DNA of 64,000 nt from Acetobacter oeni (GTDB taxonomy: Bacteria; Pseudomonadota; Alphaproteobacteria; Acetobacterales; Acetobacteraceae), in NCBI RefSeq assembly GCF_011516825.1, contig NZ_WOTA01000002.1, forward strand, positions 186,001 to 250,000, in the 5' to 3' direction. Within the stretch, counting starts at the first letter, position 1. Every line of letters starts with the position of its first letter. The notes below the pieces were generated by a model that searched no databases, was not told where the DNA came from, and saw only the letters and a program-made list of their open reading frames with translations. A program made the position numbers and the translations under genes. Below, piece after piece: positions 46,309 through 54,917 of the stretch.

Positions 46309-48051
46309 ATGGCTATCGAGATCAAGGTTCCGACGCTGGGCGAGAGCGTGACGTCTGCGACTGTCGGCAAATGGCTGAAGCAGCCGGGCGATGCGGTTGC
46401 CGTGGACGATCCCATTGTCGAGCTTGAAACGGACAAGGTGAGCGTTGAGGTTCCGGCTCCGGCTGCCGGGGTGCTGGAAAGCCATGTCGTCAAAGAAGGC
46501 GATGAGGTTGATGTCGGCGCCGTGCTGGCGATGCTGGATGTGGGAGCGAAGGGCGGCAAGACGGCTTCCGCGCCGGCTCCGGCAGCGGCGAAAAAGACTG
46601 ACGCGGCTCCTCCCGCGCCTGCCCCGGCGGCGAAACCGGCTGCTGTGTCTGAGGCGCCTTCCGAAACCGATTACGACATTGTGGTGATTGGCGCGGGGCC
46701 TGGTGGCTATATCTGTGCGATCCGGGCGGCCCAGCTTGGCTTTAAGGTGGCCTGTGTCGAGAAGCGGGCGACGCTGGGCGGCACCTGTTTGAATATTGGC
46801 TGCATTCCGTCCAAGGCACTGTTGCATTCGTCCGAGAATTTCCATGCGGCGGGGCATGAATTTGCCGTGCATGGCGTGGATATTGCCAGCGTGAAGCTCA
46901 ATCTCGCACAGATGCAGAAGCGGAAGGCCGGGATTGTCGAGGCGAACGTCAAGGGCGTTGAATATCTCTTCAAGAAGAACGGCATCACCTGGCTGAAGGG
47001 TGAGGGTAAGGTTCAGGGCACGGGTCGTCTGACAGTTGCCGGAAAGCCTGTGACGGCGAAGCACATTGTCATCGCCTCGGGCAGTGACAGTGCCGGGCTG
47101 AAGGGTGTTGACGTTGACGAGAAGGTGATTGTCACCTCGACCGGGGCGCTGGAGCTTTCGGCTGTTCCGAAGCGGATGGTGGTGATCGGTGGGGGTGTGA
47201 TCGGGCTTGAGCTGGGCAGCGTGTGGCATCGGCTTGGCGCCGAGGTGACGGTTGTCGAGTTCCTGGACCGGCTGGTTCCGGGCACCGATAACGAGGTTGA
47301 GGCTGCGTTCCGTAAGATTCTGGCGAAGCAGGGTTTGCAGCTGAAGCTGGGTCATAAGGTGACGAAAGCCGAGAAGACCGGCAAGGGCGTGACGCTGACG
47401 GTTGAGCCTTCCCAAGGCGGCGCGGCGGAAACGATTGAGGCGGATGTGGTGCTGCTGGCGATTGGCCGGACGGCGGCGAGCGAGGGGCTTGGGCTGGATG
47501 CGGCCGGCATTGCGCTCGACAAGCGGGGCCGGATCGAGGTTGACGAGCATTATGCGACGAATGTTCCCGGTATTTATGCCATCGGCGATGTGATTAAGGG
47601 ACCGATGCTGGCGCATAAGGCTGAGGAAGAAGGCGTTGCGGTTGCGGAACTGCTGGCTGGTCAGGCTGGCCATGTGAACTACGATGCTATTCCGGGGGTG
47701 GTTTACACCTGGCCGGAGCTGGCGACGGTCGGATTCACGGAAGAGCAGCTGAAAGAGAAAGGTGTCTCTTACAAGGTTGGCAAGTTCCCGTTCATGGCCA
47801 ACGGACGTGCCCGCGCGCTGGGGATGACGGATGGTTTCGTGAAGGTGATCGCGGATGCGGCGACGGACCGGGTACTGGGTGTTCATATCCTGGGTCCGGC
47901 CGCGGGCGAGCTGATCGCGGAATGCACCATGGCGATTGAGTTCGGTGCGTCATCCGAGGATATCGGGCGGGTTTGCCATGCGCATCCGACGCTGAGCGAG
48001 GCCGTGAAGGAAGCGGCGCTTGGTGTGAACGGGCTGTCGCTGAACATCTGA
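46309..48051 (+). CDS. lpdA: Dihydrolipoyl dehydrogenase (E3) with an N-terminal lipoyl domain
   Basis: A 580-residue protein. Residues 1-77 are a lipoyl domain with Lys43 in LETDKV, nearly the same as in the upstream SucB. An Ala/Pro linker (78-122) follows. The E3 part has [20 protein letters not shown] for FAD, the redox pair in [26 protein letters not shown] for NAD and the His-Glu pair in [10 protein letters not shown]. It reoxidises dihydrolipoate. Lipoyl-E3 fusions are known for pyruvate dehydrogenase E3 in some proteobacteria; next to sucAB it is less usual. Confidence 0.96.
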   Translation: MAIEIKVPTLGESVTSATVGKWLKQPGDAVAVDDPIVELETDKVSVEVPAPAAGVLESHVVKEGDEVDVGAVLAMLDVGAKGGKTASAPAPAAAKKTDAAPPAPAPAAKPAAVSEAPSETDYDIVVIGAGPGGYICAIRAAQLGFKVACVEKRATLGGTCLNIGCIPSKALLHSSENFHAAGHEFAVHGVDIASVKLNLAQMQKRKAGIVEANVKGVEYLFKKNGITWLKGEGKVQGTGRLTVAGKPVTAKHIVIASGSDSAGLKGVDVDEKVIVTSTGALELSAVPKRMVVIGGGVIGLELGSVWHRLGAEVTVVEFLDRLVPGTDNEVEAAFRKILAKQGLQLKLGHKVTKAEKTGKGVTLTVEPSQGGAAETIEADVVLLAIGRTAASEGLGLDAAGIALDKRGRIEVDEHYATNVPGIYAIGDVIKGPMLAHKAEEEGVAVAELLAGQAGHVNYDAIPGVVYTWPELATVGFTEEQLKEKGVSYKVGKFPFMANGRARALGMTDGFVKVIADAATDRVLGVHILGPAAGELIAECTMAIEFGASSEDIGRVCHAHPTLSEAVKEAALGVNGLSLNI

Positions 48052-48148
48052 GCGTTTTTTACGGGGGCTGTTTAGTTTCCATTGTTCCGGAAGGCGTGCT
48101 GTCGGGGTTTCTCCTGATGGCGCGCCTTTCTTTTTTTGGGGGACAGTG

Positions 48149-48261
48149 CCGGGCCCTGCCCGGACCCGGCAGGAGCCGCAGACCCCTGCACCCGTTTTAT
48201 GAACAAACCGGTTTCCAAAAGGCCCCGGCCTTTGGTGGGTTTCAGGGCGAAGCCCTGAGAA
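48149..48261. repeat. Dispersed GC-rich intergenic repeat, unit 6
   Basis: It runs cgggccctgcccggacccgg, caggagccgcagacccctgc, aaaccggtttccaaaaggcc, tttggtgggtttcagggcga and agccctga. It follows lpdA and is the most complete unit in the window. Confidence 0.78.
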
Positions 48262-48457
48262 AAACAGTCACACTCAATCCGAAAAAGGCCTCTTTTTCCG
48301 GTATGTGCCGTAAATGGAGATGGTGTTTCGTGACAGGATTTACGGTTTCTGAATGTACATGATGTTGAGTGCATGAGAGGGTCGTCGTTTCATTTTATAA
48401 GAAATAATGTAAATCAGGGAACGGGTAATCCGGCCGTGTGAAGATGTGGGACAGAGT

Positions 48458-49381
48458 ATGAACGGGCTGATGGCGGCTGTCGCCGCAACTGTACTGGTTT
48501 CGACAATCTGTTCTTCGCCGGCACTCTGTCAGGACAGTAAAGCTGTGTCTCCCGCGCCGCCTGAGGCTGGCGGGTCTCAGGCCGGTTCTCCGACGCCGGA
48601 CTCCGGGGATGTGGCGCCGGTTGTCATTCCGCCATTGCCGTCTCTGGACGATGCAGCCGCGCGGGCCGAGGCCGGTCGTCTGGAGAAGGCGTTACAACAT
48701 GACGTGCCACATCTTGTGCCGCTGACCATGGCGCAGCGTCTTCACTGGGTGCAGATGGCGCGCGATGCGGTCGATGCGGCCGGTTTCGCTATTGCGAGGG
48801 CTCAGGTTCTGGTTGTTGTGGACCGTAATCCGTCGGTTCAGAAACTGGCGTTGATTCTCGCGTTACCGGACTCACCGGACTGGCATGTGCTGGGGAGCGT
48901 GAAGGTTTCGACCGGCACGCGGGGGCGTAAATATTATTATGTGACGCCGACGGGGGTTTTTCCGAACACGACGGACCGGCTGGGTTATCGTGCCGAGGGC
49001 ACGAAGAACGAGCATGGAATTCGCGGTATTGGCGCGAAGGGGATGCGGGTCTGGGATTTCGGGTGGCATAACGCGGAAAAGGGATGGCTTTCCGGGGGCG
49101 AAACCGGCGATATCCGGCTGGAAATGCATGCGACGGACCCGGATTTTCTTGAAAGCCGTCTCGGGCGTCCGGCTTCTGAGGGATGCGTGAGGATTCCGGC
49201 GAAGTTCAATGTTTTTCTGGATCATTACGGTCTGCTCGATGTCGAATATGAGCAGGCGGCGAGTTACGATGACCGGTTCAAAGCATTGTTGCCGAAGGAC
49301 CGGGTGCCGTCGCCGATTGCAGGCGAGGCGCTGGTTGTTGTGGATTCCGGTCAGAAAAATGCGGGAACCGGACGGTCTTAG
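48458..49381 (+). CDS. Exported L,D-transpeptidase (YkuD) family protein
   Basis: A 307-residue protein. A signal peptide (NGLMAAVAATVLVSTICSSPALCQ) is followed by a Pro-rich linker and a YkuD domain. YYYVTPTGVFPNT opens the fold, and HATDPDFLESRLGRPASEGCVRIP is the HxxD/SxGCVR motif with the catalytic Cys. L,D-transpeptidases crosslink peptidoglycan or attach proteins to it in the periplasm. ATG 48458 has GGGA 7 bases upstream and is better than the GTG at 48446. It is a single gene, convergent with the GH20 gene. Confidence 0.88.
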   Translation: MNGLMAAVAATVLVSTICSSPALCQDSKAVSPAPPEAGGSQAGSPTPDSGDVAPVVIPPLPSLDDAAARAEAGRLEKALQHDVPHLVPLTMAQRLHWVQMARDAVDAAGFAIARAQVLVVVDRNPSVQKLALILALPDSPDWHVLGSVKVSTGTRGRKYYYVTPTGVFPNTTDRLGYRAEGTKNEHGIRGIGAKGMRVWDFGWHNAEKGWLSGGETGDIRLEMHATDPDFLESRLGRPASEGCVRIPAKFNVFLDHYGLLDVEYEQAASYDDRFKALLPKDRVPSPIAGEALVVVDSGQKNAGTGRS

Positions 49382-49580
49382 GGAGCCGGACTCTGTAGCT
49401 GGCCGGACGCTCCGGGGCTGATGTTTCCGGGCTGTTCGGGAGGGCTCGGGGTTCTGTAATAAATCCTGCCGGGGATTTGCGGCGGCGCGGCATGGGTTTG
49501 TTCAGTAAAGCGGCTGTCCGGGGGCCGGAGCGTTCGTCGGTTCCGACAGAATGTTACGATTGCAGAAATTTTCTTCGCTC

Positions 49581-49606
49581 CCCGGAAAACGTATGTATTT
49601 TCCGGG
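49581..49606. terminator. Bidirectional hairpin between the transpeptidase and GH20 genes
   Basis: CCCGGAAAA (49581-49589) and TTTTCCGGG (49598-49606) form a perfect 9-bp stem with A/T-rich inner ends. A second stem, CACTGAA/TTCAGTG (49623-49643), lies closer to the GH20 stop. Both fit transcript ends of convergent genes. Confidence 0.65.
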
Positions 49607-49656
49607 AAGTGTTCTCATTTGTCACTGAAACGATTGTTCAGTGTATTCCGCTCCGC

Positions 49657-51915
49657 TTATTGTGCGGCTGTGACGAGTGTGCGGATACCCGGCACAATGG
49701 CGATCAGCAGTCCTGATGGCGGCTGTTTGTTTGCATAGGACGCCACGGCTGAAGCGCAGTCCGCGAAGGTCTTTTCCTGTGCGGCGAGCTGTTGTTCGGC
49801 GTTCTGTCGCCATGTTTTGTGATGGTGACCGGGGTCCATGGCCTGAAGACCCAGCGTGGCGAGGGCGGAGAGCTGCTGTGAGACGGGACGCGCGGCCTCC
49901 AGCGCCGGTGTTGTCGCGATCTGCGCGTAGGCGCTGTCGTTGCCGGCATAACGCGTCAGGCGGGTGCGGAGGTCGGTCCCGACGCTGCGGTCTCCCGCGA
50001 CATAGCGTTGTGCGAGACGATTGAAGGTTATCGCTTCGAAACTGTCGGGGGCCGCGACGGCGACCGGCGCGGACAGCATGGCATCGCCGGTGGGGGAGGC
50101 CAGCCGGTTGAGGGCATAATTACGGACCGGGCTGGTGACGGAGATGAGCAGGGCGACCGGTGCGGTGTTGGATGGCGCCATCTCGTCGATCATGCGGCGG
50201 TTGTTCGCGCCGGCCTGCAGGCCGGTTGTTTCCAGTTCCTGCTGAATGAGCGGCAGGCGGCGTTCCAGATCGTTGACATCCGTGACGGTTGCCGGTGACC
50301 AGAATCGTTCCGCGATTGCGGCGGCGCGGGGCCAGAAGCGTGCGTCGGCCATCTGGTCGGTGACGAGTTCGCTCCAGAGGGGAGCGTCGCCGCCCAGAAC
50401 GAGCTTTTTCTGTGTGTCATCAAGCGGCGGGGCGTTCGGGTCGAGCGCGAAGGCGTCGGCCAGGGCGGGATTATGCTTTCTGGCGTGCGCGGCGTCTTCG
50501 GCGGAGAGGCCGACGGCCTTTACGTCGAGGGGGTCGATTTTATAATGGGTGGAGGACGGCGTCAGAAGATCCAGATAATAGCCGGAGGACACGACGACGG
50601 GGTGTCCGGCTTTTGTCGCGGAGCCGATCCATTTCGAGCCGCGCCAGGCTTCGACCACGACGTCTTTCGGGATCGGGGCTTCGCTGACTTCGTCCCAGCC
50701 CATCATGATCTTGCCCTGATGTGCGAGCACCTGTTCCACTTTTGCGGTGAAGGCGGCCTGCATGGCGGGGGCGTCGGCATAGCCGTGCTCCTTCATATAG
50801 GCTGCGATTTTCGGATTGGCGGTCCACTGCGCGGACACGACTTCATCGCCGCCGGAATGGAAATATTTATCGGGGAACAGGGCGCCCATTTCCGCGTACA
50901 GATCGCGGGCGAAGTTCAGAACGGCCGGGCTGGTCGGGTCGAGAGCGGCGTTATTGTAGTTAAAGACTTTCTTGCAGTTTGCTGTTGTTGTGTCGGCATC
51001 GCTGCTGATGGCGCAGCCCGGATTCTTCCACTGTTTTGTGAACGGGACGGGTTGCTGGGCCGCGAGTTCCGGATAGGCTTCAAGAACCGACAGTGTATGA
51101 CCGGGAATATCGAATTCCGGGACGATCCGGATGCCGCGATCGGCGGCGTAGGCGATGATTTCGCGGACCTGGTTCTGCGTATAAAACTGGTGATGTCCGC
51201 CGGTTGTCTGGAGTTTCGGGAATCGTCTGCTTTCGACGCGGAACCCCGTGCCGTCGCTGAGATGCCAGTGCAGGACATTGAGTTTCGTCAGTTCCATGGC
51301 GTCGAGCTGACGTTTGACTGTTTCGACGGACATGAAGTGCCGGGAGACATCGAGCATCAGACCGCGCCAGGGGAAGCGCGGGCTGTCCGTGATGCGGGCA
51401 AAGGCGAGCTGTGGTCCGGTCGGGGTCTGCTGAATGAGCTGAAGCAGGGTTGCAAAACCGTGGATCACGCCGTCGGGGCCATCGGCGGTGAGGGTGATGC
51501 CGTCCGCGCCGACCGAGAGCGTATAGGCCTCTCTGGCCTGCACTGTCAGGGCGTCGGGATCTGCGCCGGCACGGACATGCACGGCGAGGACGGGACTCTG
51601 TCCGCTGGTTGTGGCCGGTGAGGGGTGGCCGGTGAGGGCGCTGGCGCGGCTGACCAGGCGGGTTGCGGCACGTTTCAGCAGCGGAGAGGGTGTGCTGTCC
51701 CAGAGAACCGTGAGGCCGCCGGAAAGGGACAGGCTTCCTGTGGCGAATTCCGCCGAGGCGGGCATCGGCATCAGGGCCGGTCCGGCGGGCGCGGCCTGTG
51801 TAATGACGGGAGGTGCGGCTGGCGTTGCGCATCCGGAAAGGCTGGCGGCGGTCAGCAGGGTTGCTGTTCCGAGCAGGGTGGTTCGCAGGCGGGAAAAAAT
51901 GCGTCCGGTTTTCAA
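49657..51915 (-). CDS. Beta-N-acetylhexosaminidase, GH20 lipoprotein
   Basis: A 752-residue protein. A lipobox (AASLSGC) lies near residue 28, so it is likely anchored to a membrane. An N-terminal GH20b-like domain leads to the barrel: RGLMLDVSRHFMSVETVKRQLDAM, NVLHWHLSDGTGFRVES, EFDIPGHT and the catalytic pair in HSGGDEVV. A ~150-residue C-terminal extension has no assigned role. It releases GlcNAc from chitooligosaccharides or peptidoglycan fragments. It overlaps cutC by 4 bp and is the last gene of the GlcNAc operon. Confidence 0.93.
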   Translation of the reverse strand: MKTGRIFSRLRTTLLGTATLLTAASLSGCATPAAPPVITQAAPAGPALMPMPASAEFATGSLSLSGGLTVLWDSTPSPLLKRAATRLVSRASALTGHPSPATTSGQSPVLAVHVRAGADPDALTVQAREAYTLSVGADGITLTADGPDGVIHGFATLLQLIQQTPTGPQLAFARITDSPRFPWRGLMLDVSRHFMSVETVKRQLDAMELTKLNVLHWHLSDGTGFRVESRRFPKLQTTGGHHQFYTQNQVREIIAYAADRGIRIVPEFDIPGHTLSVLEAYPELAAQQPVPFTKQWKNPGCAISSDADTTTANCKKVFNYNNAALDPTSPAVLNFARDLYAEMGALFPDKYFHSGGDEVVSAQWTANPKIAAYMKEHGYADAPAMQAAFTAKVEQVLAHQGKIMMGWDEVSEAPIPKDVVVEAWRGSKWIGSATKAGHPVVVSSGYYLDLLTPSSTHYKIDPLDVKAVGLSAEDAAHARKHNPALADAFALDPNAPPLDDTQKKLVLGGDAPLWSELVTDQMADARFWPRAAAIAERFWSPATVTDVNDLERRLPLIQQELETTGLQAGANNRRMIDEMAPSNTAPVALLISVTSPVRNYALNRLASPTGDAMLSAPVAVAAPDSFEAITFNRLAQRYVAGDRSVGTDLRTRLTRYAGNDSAYAQIATTPALEAARPVSQQLSALATLGLQAMDPGHHHKTWRQNAEQQLAAQEKTFADCASAVASYANKQPPSGLLIAIVPGIRTLVTAAQ

Positions 51916-52694
51916 TAGTTTTCTCCACTGGATGCAAAAGCGCCGATAGCGGCACGCAATGCACGCACGGCTGATTCGCTGGTTTCGGCGGGGCGTGCGC
52001 CGAAACCGAAAGGGTCGTTGTCTGGTTGGGCTGTTTCGGAGGATGTGTTGTCACGGCAGGAGGAATGCAGAGCATCCGCGCCGGTTTCTTTCAGCAGGGA
52101 CGCGGCATTGCGTGCGGTGACGCCGCTTCCGGCCATGATGGTGATACGGCCTGAAGCTTTTTCGTGAAGGGTTCGCAATGTTGTGGCACCGGTTGCCGCT
52201 GTCCGGGCGCCCCCGGAGGTCAGGATACGTTCGAAACCGAGGGCGACGGCCTGTTCGAGCGCCTGTAACGGGTCGGGCGTGAGATCGAAGGCACGGTGGA
52301 GGGTGGCGTGGGAGAGGCCGCAGGTTTTTGCGTGGTCGAGAAGGCGGCGGAGGCAGTCTGTATCCAGTGCTCCGTCCGGACGGGAGGCGCCCAGGACCAC
52401 GCCGCCGAGTCCGGCAGATCCGACGGCCTCGATATCGCGGTGCATCGTGTCTTCCTCGTCGGCGGAAAACACGAAATTTCCCGCGCGGGGGCGGATCATG
52501 ACGAAAACCGGGACTGAGATCCGGGTGGCGGAGCGGAGCAGGCCAGCTGACGGGGTCAGGCCGCCGAGGCTGAGAGCGCCGCAGAGTTCGATCCGGTCGG
52601 CGCCGCCCGCGCGGGCGGCATGCAGGCCGGAGAGGCTGTCTACGCAGACTTCCAGCTCCGGTGCCGGTTTATGACGCATCGGGGGGACGTTCAT
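51912..52694 (-). CDS. cutC: CutC-family TIM-barrel protein
   Basis: A 260-residue protein. LEVCVDSLSGLHAARAGGADRIELCGALSLGGLTPSAGLL is the CutC N-terminal signature, and LHRAFDLTPDPLQALEQAVALGFERILTSGG, MAGSGVTARNA and DALHSSCR complete it. CutC was named for copper homeostasis, but its biochemical activity remains unclear. It overlaps nagB (TGATG) and GH20 (ATGA), so it is embedded in the GlcNAc operon and translated with it. The context suggests a role in amino-sugar handling rather than copper. Confidence 0.9.
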   Translation of the reverse strand: MNVPPMRHKPAPELEVCVDSLSGLHAARAGGADRIELCGALSLGGLTPSAGLLRSATRISVPVFVMIRPRAGNFVFSADEEDTMHRDIEAVGSAGLGGVVLGASRPDGALDTDCLRRLLDHAKTCGLSHATLHRAFDLTPDPLQALEQAVALGFERILTSGGARTAATGATTLRTLHEKASGRITIMAGSGVTARNAASLLKETGADALHSSCRDNTSSETAQPDNDPFGFGARPAETSESAVRALRAAIGAFASSGENY

Positions 52695-53497
52695 CAGGTG
52701 TGGACAGGGTCCAGAAGCGCGACGAGTTCGGGATCGTGCTTCATCTGCCAGTCGGTGATGTCACGTTGTGTCAGGGCGGACGCGGCGGCTTCGTCGAGCA
52801 CGAGGAGGCAGTGTGCATGAAGTTGCAGGGCCGAGCCCGGGACGAGGGCGCTGAGCGGGCCTTCCACGACGCGGGCGAGGATGCCGGCTTTGGCGGCGCC
52901 GGTGACGACGAGCAGGGTTTCGCGGGCCTCCAGGATTGTTCCGGTGCCCATGGTCAGGGCGCGGGCCGGGACCTTTTCGGGATTGCCGCCGAACATGCCG
53001 GCGTTCTGTTCGAGCGTTGCGCGATCGAGGGTGACGACCCGGGTGCGTGAGGTCAGGGCGGAGAGGGGTTCGTTAAAGCCGATATGGCCGTTTTCGCCGA
53101 GGCCCAGGAGCTGGAGGTCGATGCCGCCGCTGGCGGCGATGCTGGTGTCGTAGGCGTGGGCTTCGGCATCCGGGTCGGTAGCGGCGCCATCGGGCACGTG
53201 TGTTTTTGCGGGTGTGACATTCACATGATCGAAAAGATGCGTCTGCATGTAATAGCGATAGGACTGGTTATGCGTGCCTGGCAGGCCGACATATTCATCG
53301 AGATTGAAGGTGGTGACGCCGGCAAAATCGAGGTTGTTTTCGGCGTGGTCGCGGGCCAGCAGGCGGTAGATGGCTTCCATGGTCCGGCCGGTGGCGAGTC
53401 CGAGGACGGAGGCCGGGTTTTTTCTGATCTGGCGGGCGATGACGCGGGCGGCGACCGTGCGCGCGGCTGTGGCGTCGGGGCAGATAGCGAGTTTCAT
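52694..53497 (-). CDS. nagB: Glucosamine-6-phosphate deaminase
   Basis: A 267-residue protein. VLGLATGRTMEAIYRLL binds the phosphate. TFNLDEYVGLPGTHNQSYRYYMQTHLFD holds the catalytic Asp, and LLGLGENGHIGFNEP the catalytic His and Glu. It converts glucosamine-6-phosphate to fructose-6-phosphate and ammonia. It is four bases after the transporter stop, with GGAG 9 bases before the ATG. The preceding step, NagA, is not encoded in the window. Confidence 0.96.
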   Translation of the reverse strand: MKLAICPDATAARTVAARVIARQIRKNPASVLGLATGRTMEAIYRLLARDHAENNLDFAGVTTFNLDEYVGLPGTHNQSYRYYMQTHLFDHVNVTPAKTHVPDGAATDPDAEAHAYDTSIAASGGIDLQLLGLGENGHIGFNEPLSALTSRTRVVTLDRATLEQNAGMFGGNPEKVPARALTMGTGTILEARETLLVVTGAAKAGILARVVEGPLSALVPGSALQLHAHCLLVLDEAAASALTQRDITDWQMKHDPELVALLDPVHT

Positions 53498-53501
53498 GGC
53501 T

Positions 53502-54809
53502 TCAGTCTCCGGCCGTGACGATGGCGGCTTTCGGAGGATGTCCGGCGGTTCGGAAACAGATGAGGAGCATCCAGGCTGCGATAAAGATGTATGACGGGAT
53601 CGCCAGGCTCATGAAAGCTGCTTTCGTGCCGAGTGCCGGCACGAGATGGACGAAAAGCTGGGGAAGAACGGCCCCCCCGGAGAAGGCCATGACGAGGAGG
53701 GCCGTCGCCCGCGCGCCGTCGGTGCCGGCCTCGGCCAGCACGACGGGAAACAGTGCCGGCAGGATCATTGCGTTTGCAAATCCGAGCAGGGCGACGCAGA
53801 GGACGGGCGTGGTTCCGGATGTGATCATGGCCAGCAGGCAGATGGCGATGCCGGCGGTGCAGGAGAGCAGGAGGTAGCGTTCCTGTGTGAAGAAGCGCGG
53901 CACCACGATCATGCCGACTATGTATCCGGCCATCATGGAAGCCAGTGTCAGGGCTGTCAGATATTTCGTGACATCGAGAGACAGGCCGAGGGAGCGGCCG
54001 TAGAGACCGATGGCGTCTCCGGCCAGGACTTCCACGCCGACATAAAGGAACATGGCGAGTACGCCGGTGCCGAGCCAGAGGGGGTGGGCGCGTCGTGGTG
54101 CCGCCGCGCTGCTGGTGGAGGCGGCGCTTTCGAGGGAGATATCGGGCAGGGCGGAGCGGGCCACGAGGACGGCGAAGACGAGCAGGAGCAGGGCCATCAT
54201 GGCGTATGGCGCGTGCACGGCGTGGGTGAAGCGGGTCAGGATGGCTTCACGTTCGGGGCCGGGAGGGGCGTCGCGGATACTGGCGGCGACTTCACCGACA
54301 TGTGGCATGACGATGACGGCGAACAGCATCGGGGCGAGGATGCCCGCGAATTTGTTGGCGACGCCCATGATGGCGATACGCTGGGCGGCCCGGTCATGAT
54401 CGCCGAGCAGGCTGACATAGGGATTGATTGTGATCTGGAGCAGGGAAAGTCCGGCGCCGATGACGGTCAGCCCGCTGAGGGCGCCGGCGTACAGGCGGGC
54501 ATTGACGCATTCTCCGAACAGGGCAGTGCCGGCGGCCATGATGACCAGGGCCACGATCAGGCCGCGCCGGAGGCCGATGCGGCGGGAAAGCAGTGTGGCG
54601 GGCAGCGGGAAGATGAAGTAGGCGAGGTAGAAGCAGACGGGCACGAGAAAAGAGGCGACGTCGCTCAGGTTGAAGGCGACCTGCACGAAGGTAATGAGCG
54701 GGCCGTTGAGCCAGGTGACGAATCCGATACTGAAGAACAGCGCGGCCATGATGAAGATGGGGCGCCAGCCGTGCTGGCCGGCCGGGCTTGCGATCGGGAG
54801 CCGGAACAA
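53502..54809 (-). CDS. Sugar MFS transporter, NagP/FucP type
   Basis: A 435-residue protein with 12 predicted helices. FSIGFVTWLNGPLITFVQVAFNLSDVASFLVPVCFYLAYF is typical of the FHS family (FucP, NagP), and LLQITINPYVSLLG is another FHS mark. It probably imports N-acetylglucosamine with protons. The start is TTG, with AAGGAAA 8 bases upstream. It lies between the TonB receptor and nagB, which supports GlcNAc as the substrate. Confidence 0.87.
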   Translation of the reverse strand: MFRLPIASPAGQHGWRPIFIMAALFFSIGFVTWLNGPLITFVQVAFNLSDVASFLVPVCFYLAYFIFPLPATLLSRRIGLRRGLIVALVIMAAGTALFGECVNARLYAGALSGLTVIGAGLSLLQITINPYVSLLGDHDRAAQRIAIMGVANKFAGILAPMLFAVIVMPHVGEVAASIRDAPPGPEREAILTRFTHAVHAPYAMMALLLLVFAVLVARSALPDISLESAASTSSAAAPRRAHPLWLGTGVLAMFLYVGVEVLAGDAIGLYGRSLGLSLDVTKYLTALTLASMMAGYIVGMIVVPRFFTQERYLLLSCTAGIAICLLAMITSGTTPVLCVALLGFANAMILPALFPVVLAEAGTDGARATALLVMAFSGGAVLPQLFVHLVPALGTKAAFMSLAIPSYIFIAAWMLLICFRTAGHPPKAAIVTAGD

Positions 54810-54917
54810 GGCGTGCTTTTCCTTTCAGCAAATCCGGGTCGGGACGGTCGCTGCCTGCGCGGGACCGCTCTGACCCGGACTGTGTGACGTCATCCGGTTT
54901 GTCAACTCCGGCCCGGA

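Noticed and set aside
46309-48051. The lipoyl-E3 gene as two genes joined by an error
   Set aside because: The lipoyl domain, an Ala/Pro linker and E3 are in one clean frame with a natural linker, and lipoyl-E3 fusions are an established architecture.
53646-54887. 413-codon plus-strand frame antisense to the sugar transporter
   Set aside because: Its Gly/Glu/Asp-rich shadow composition mirrors membrane-helix codons of the real gene.
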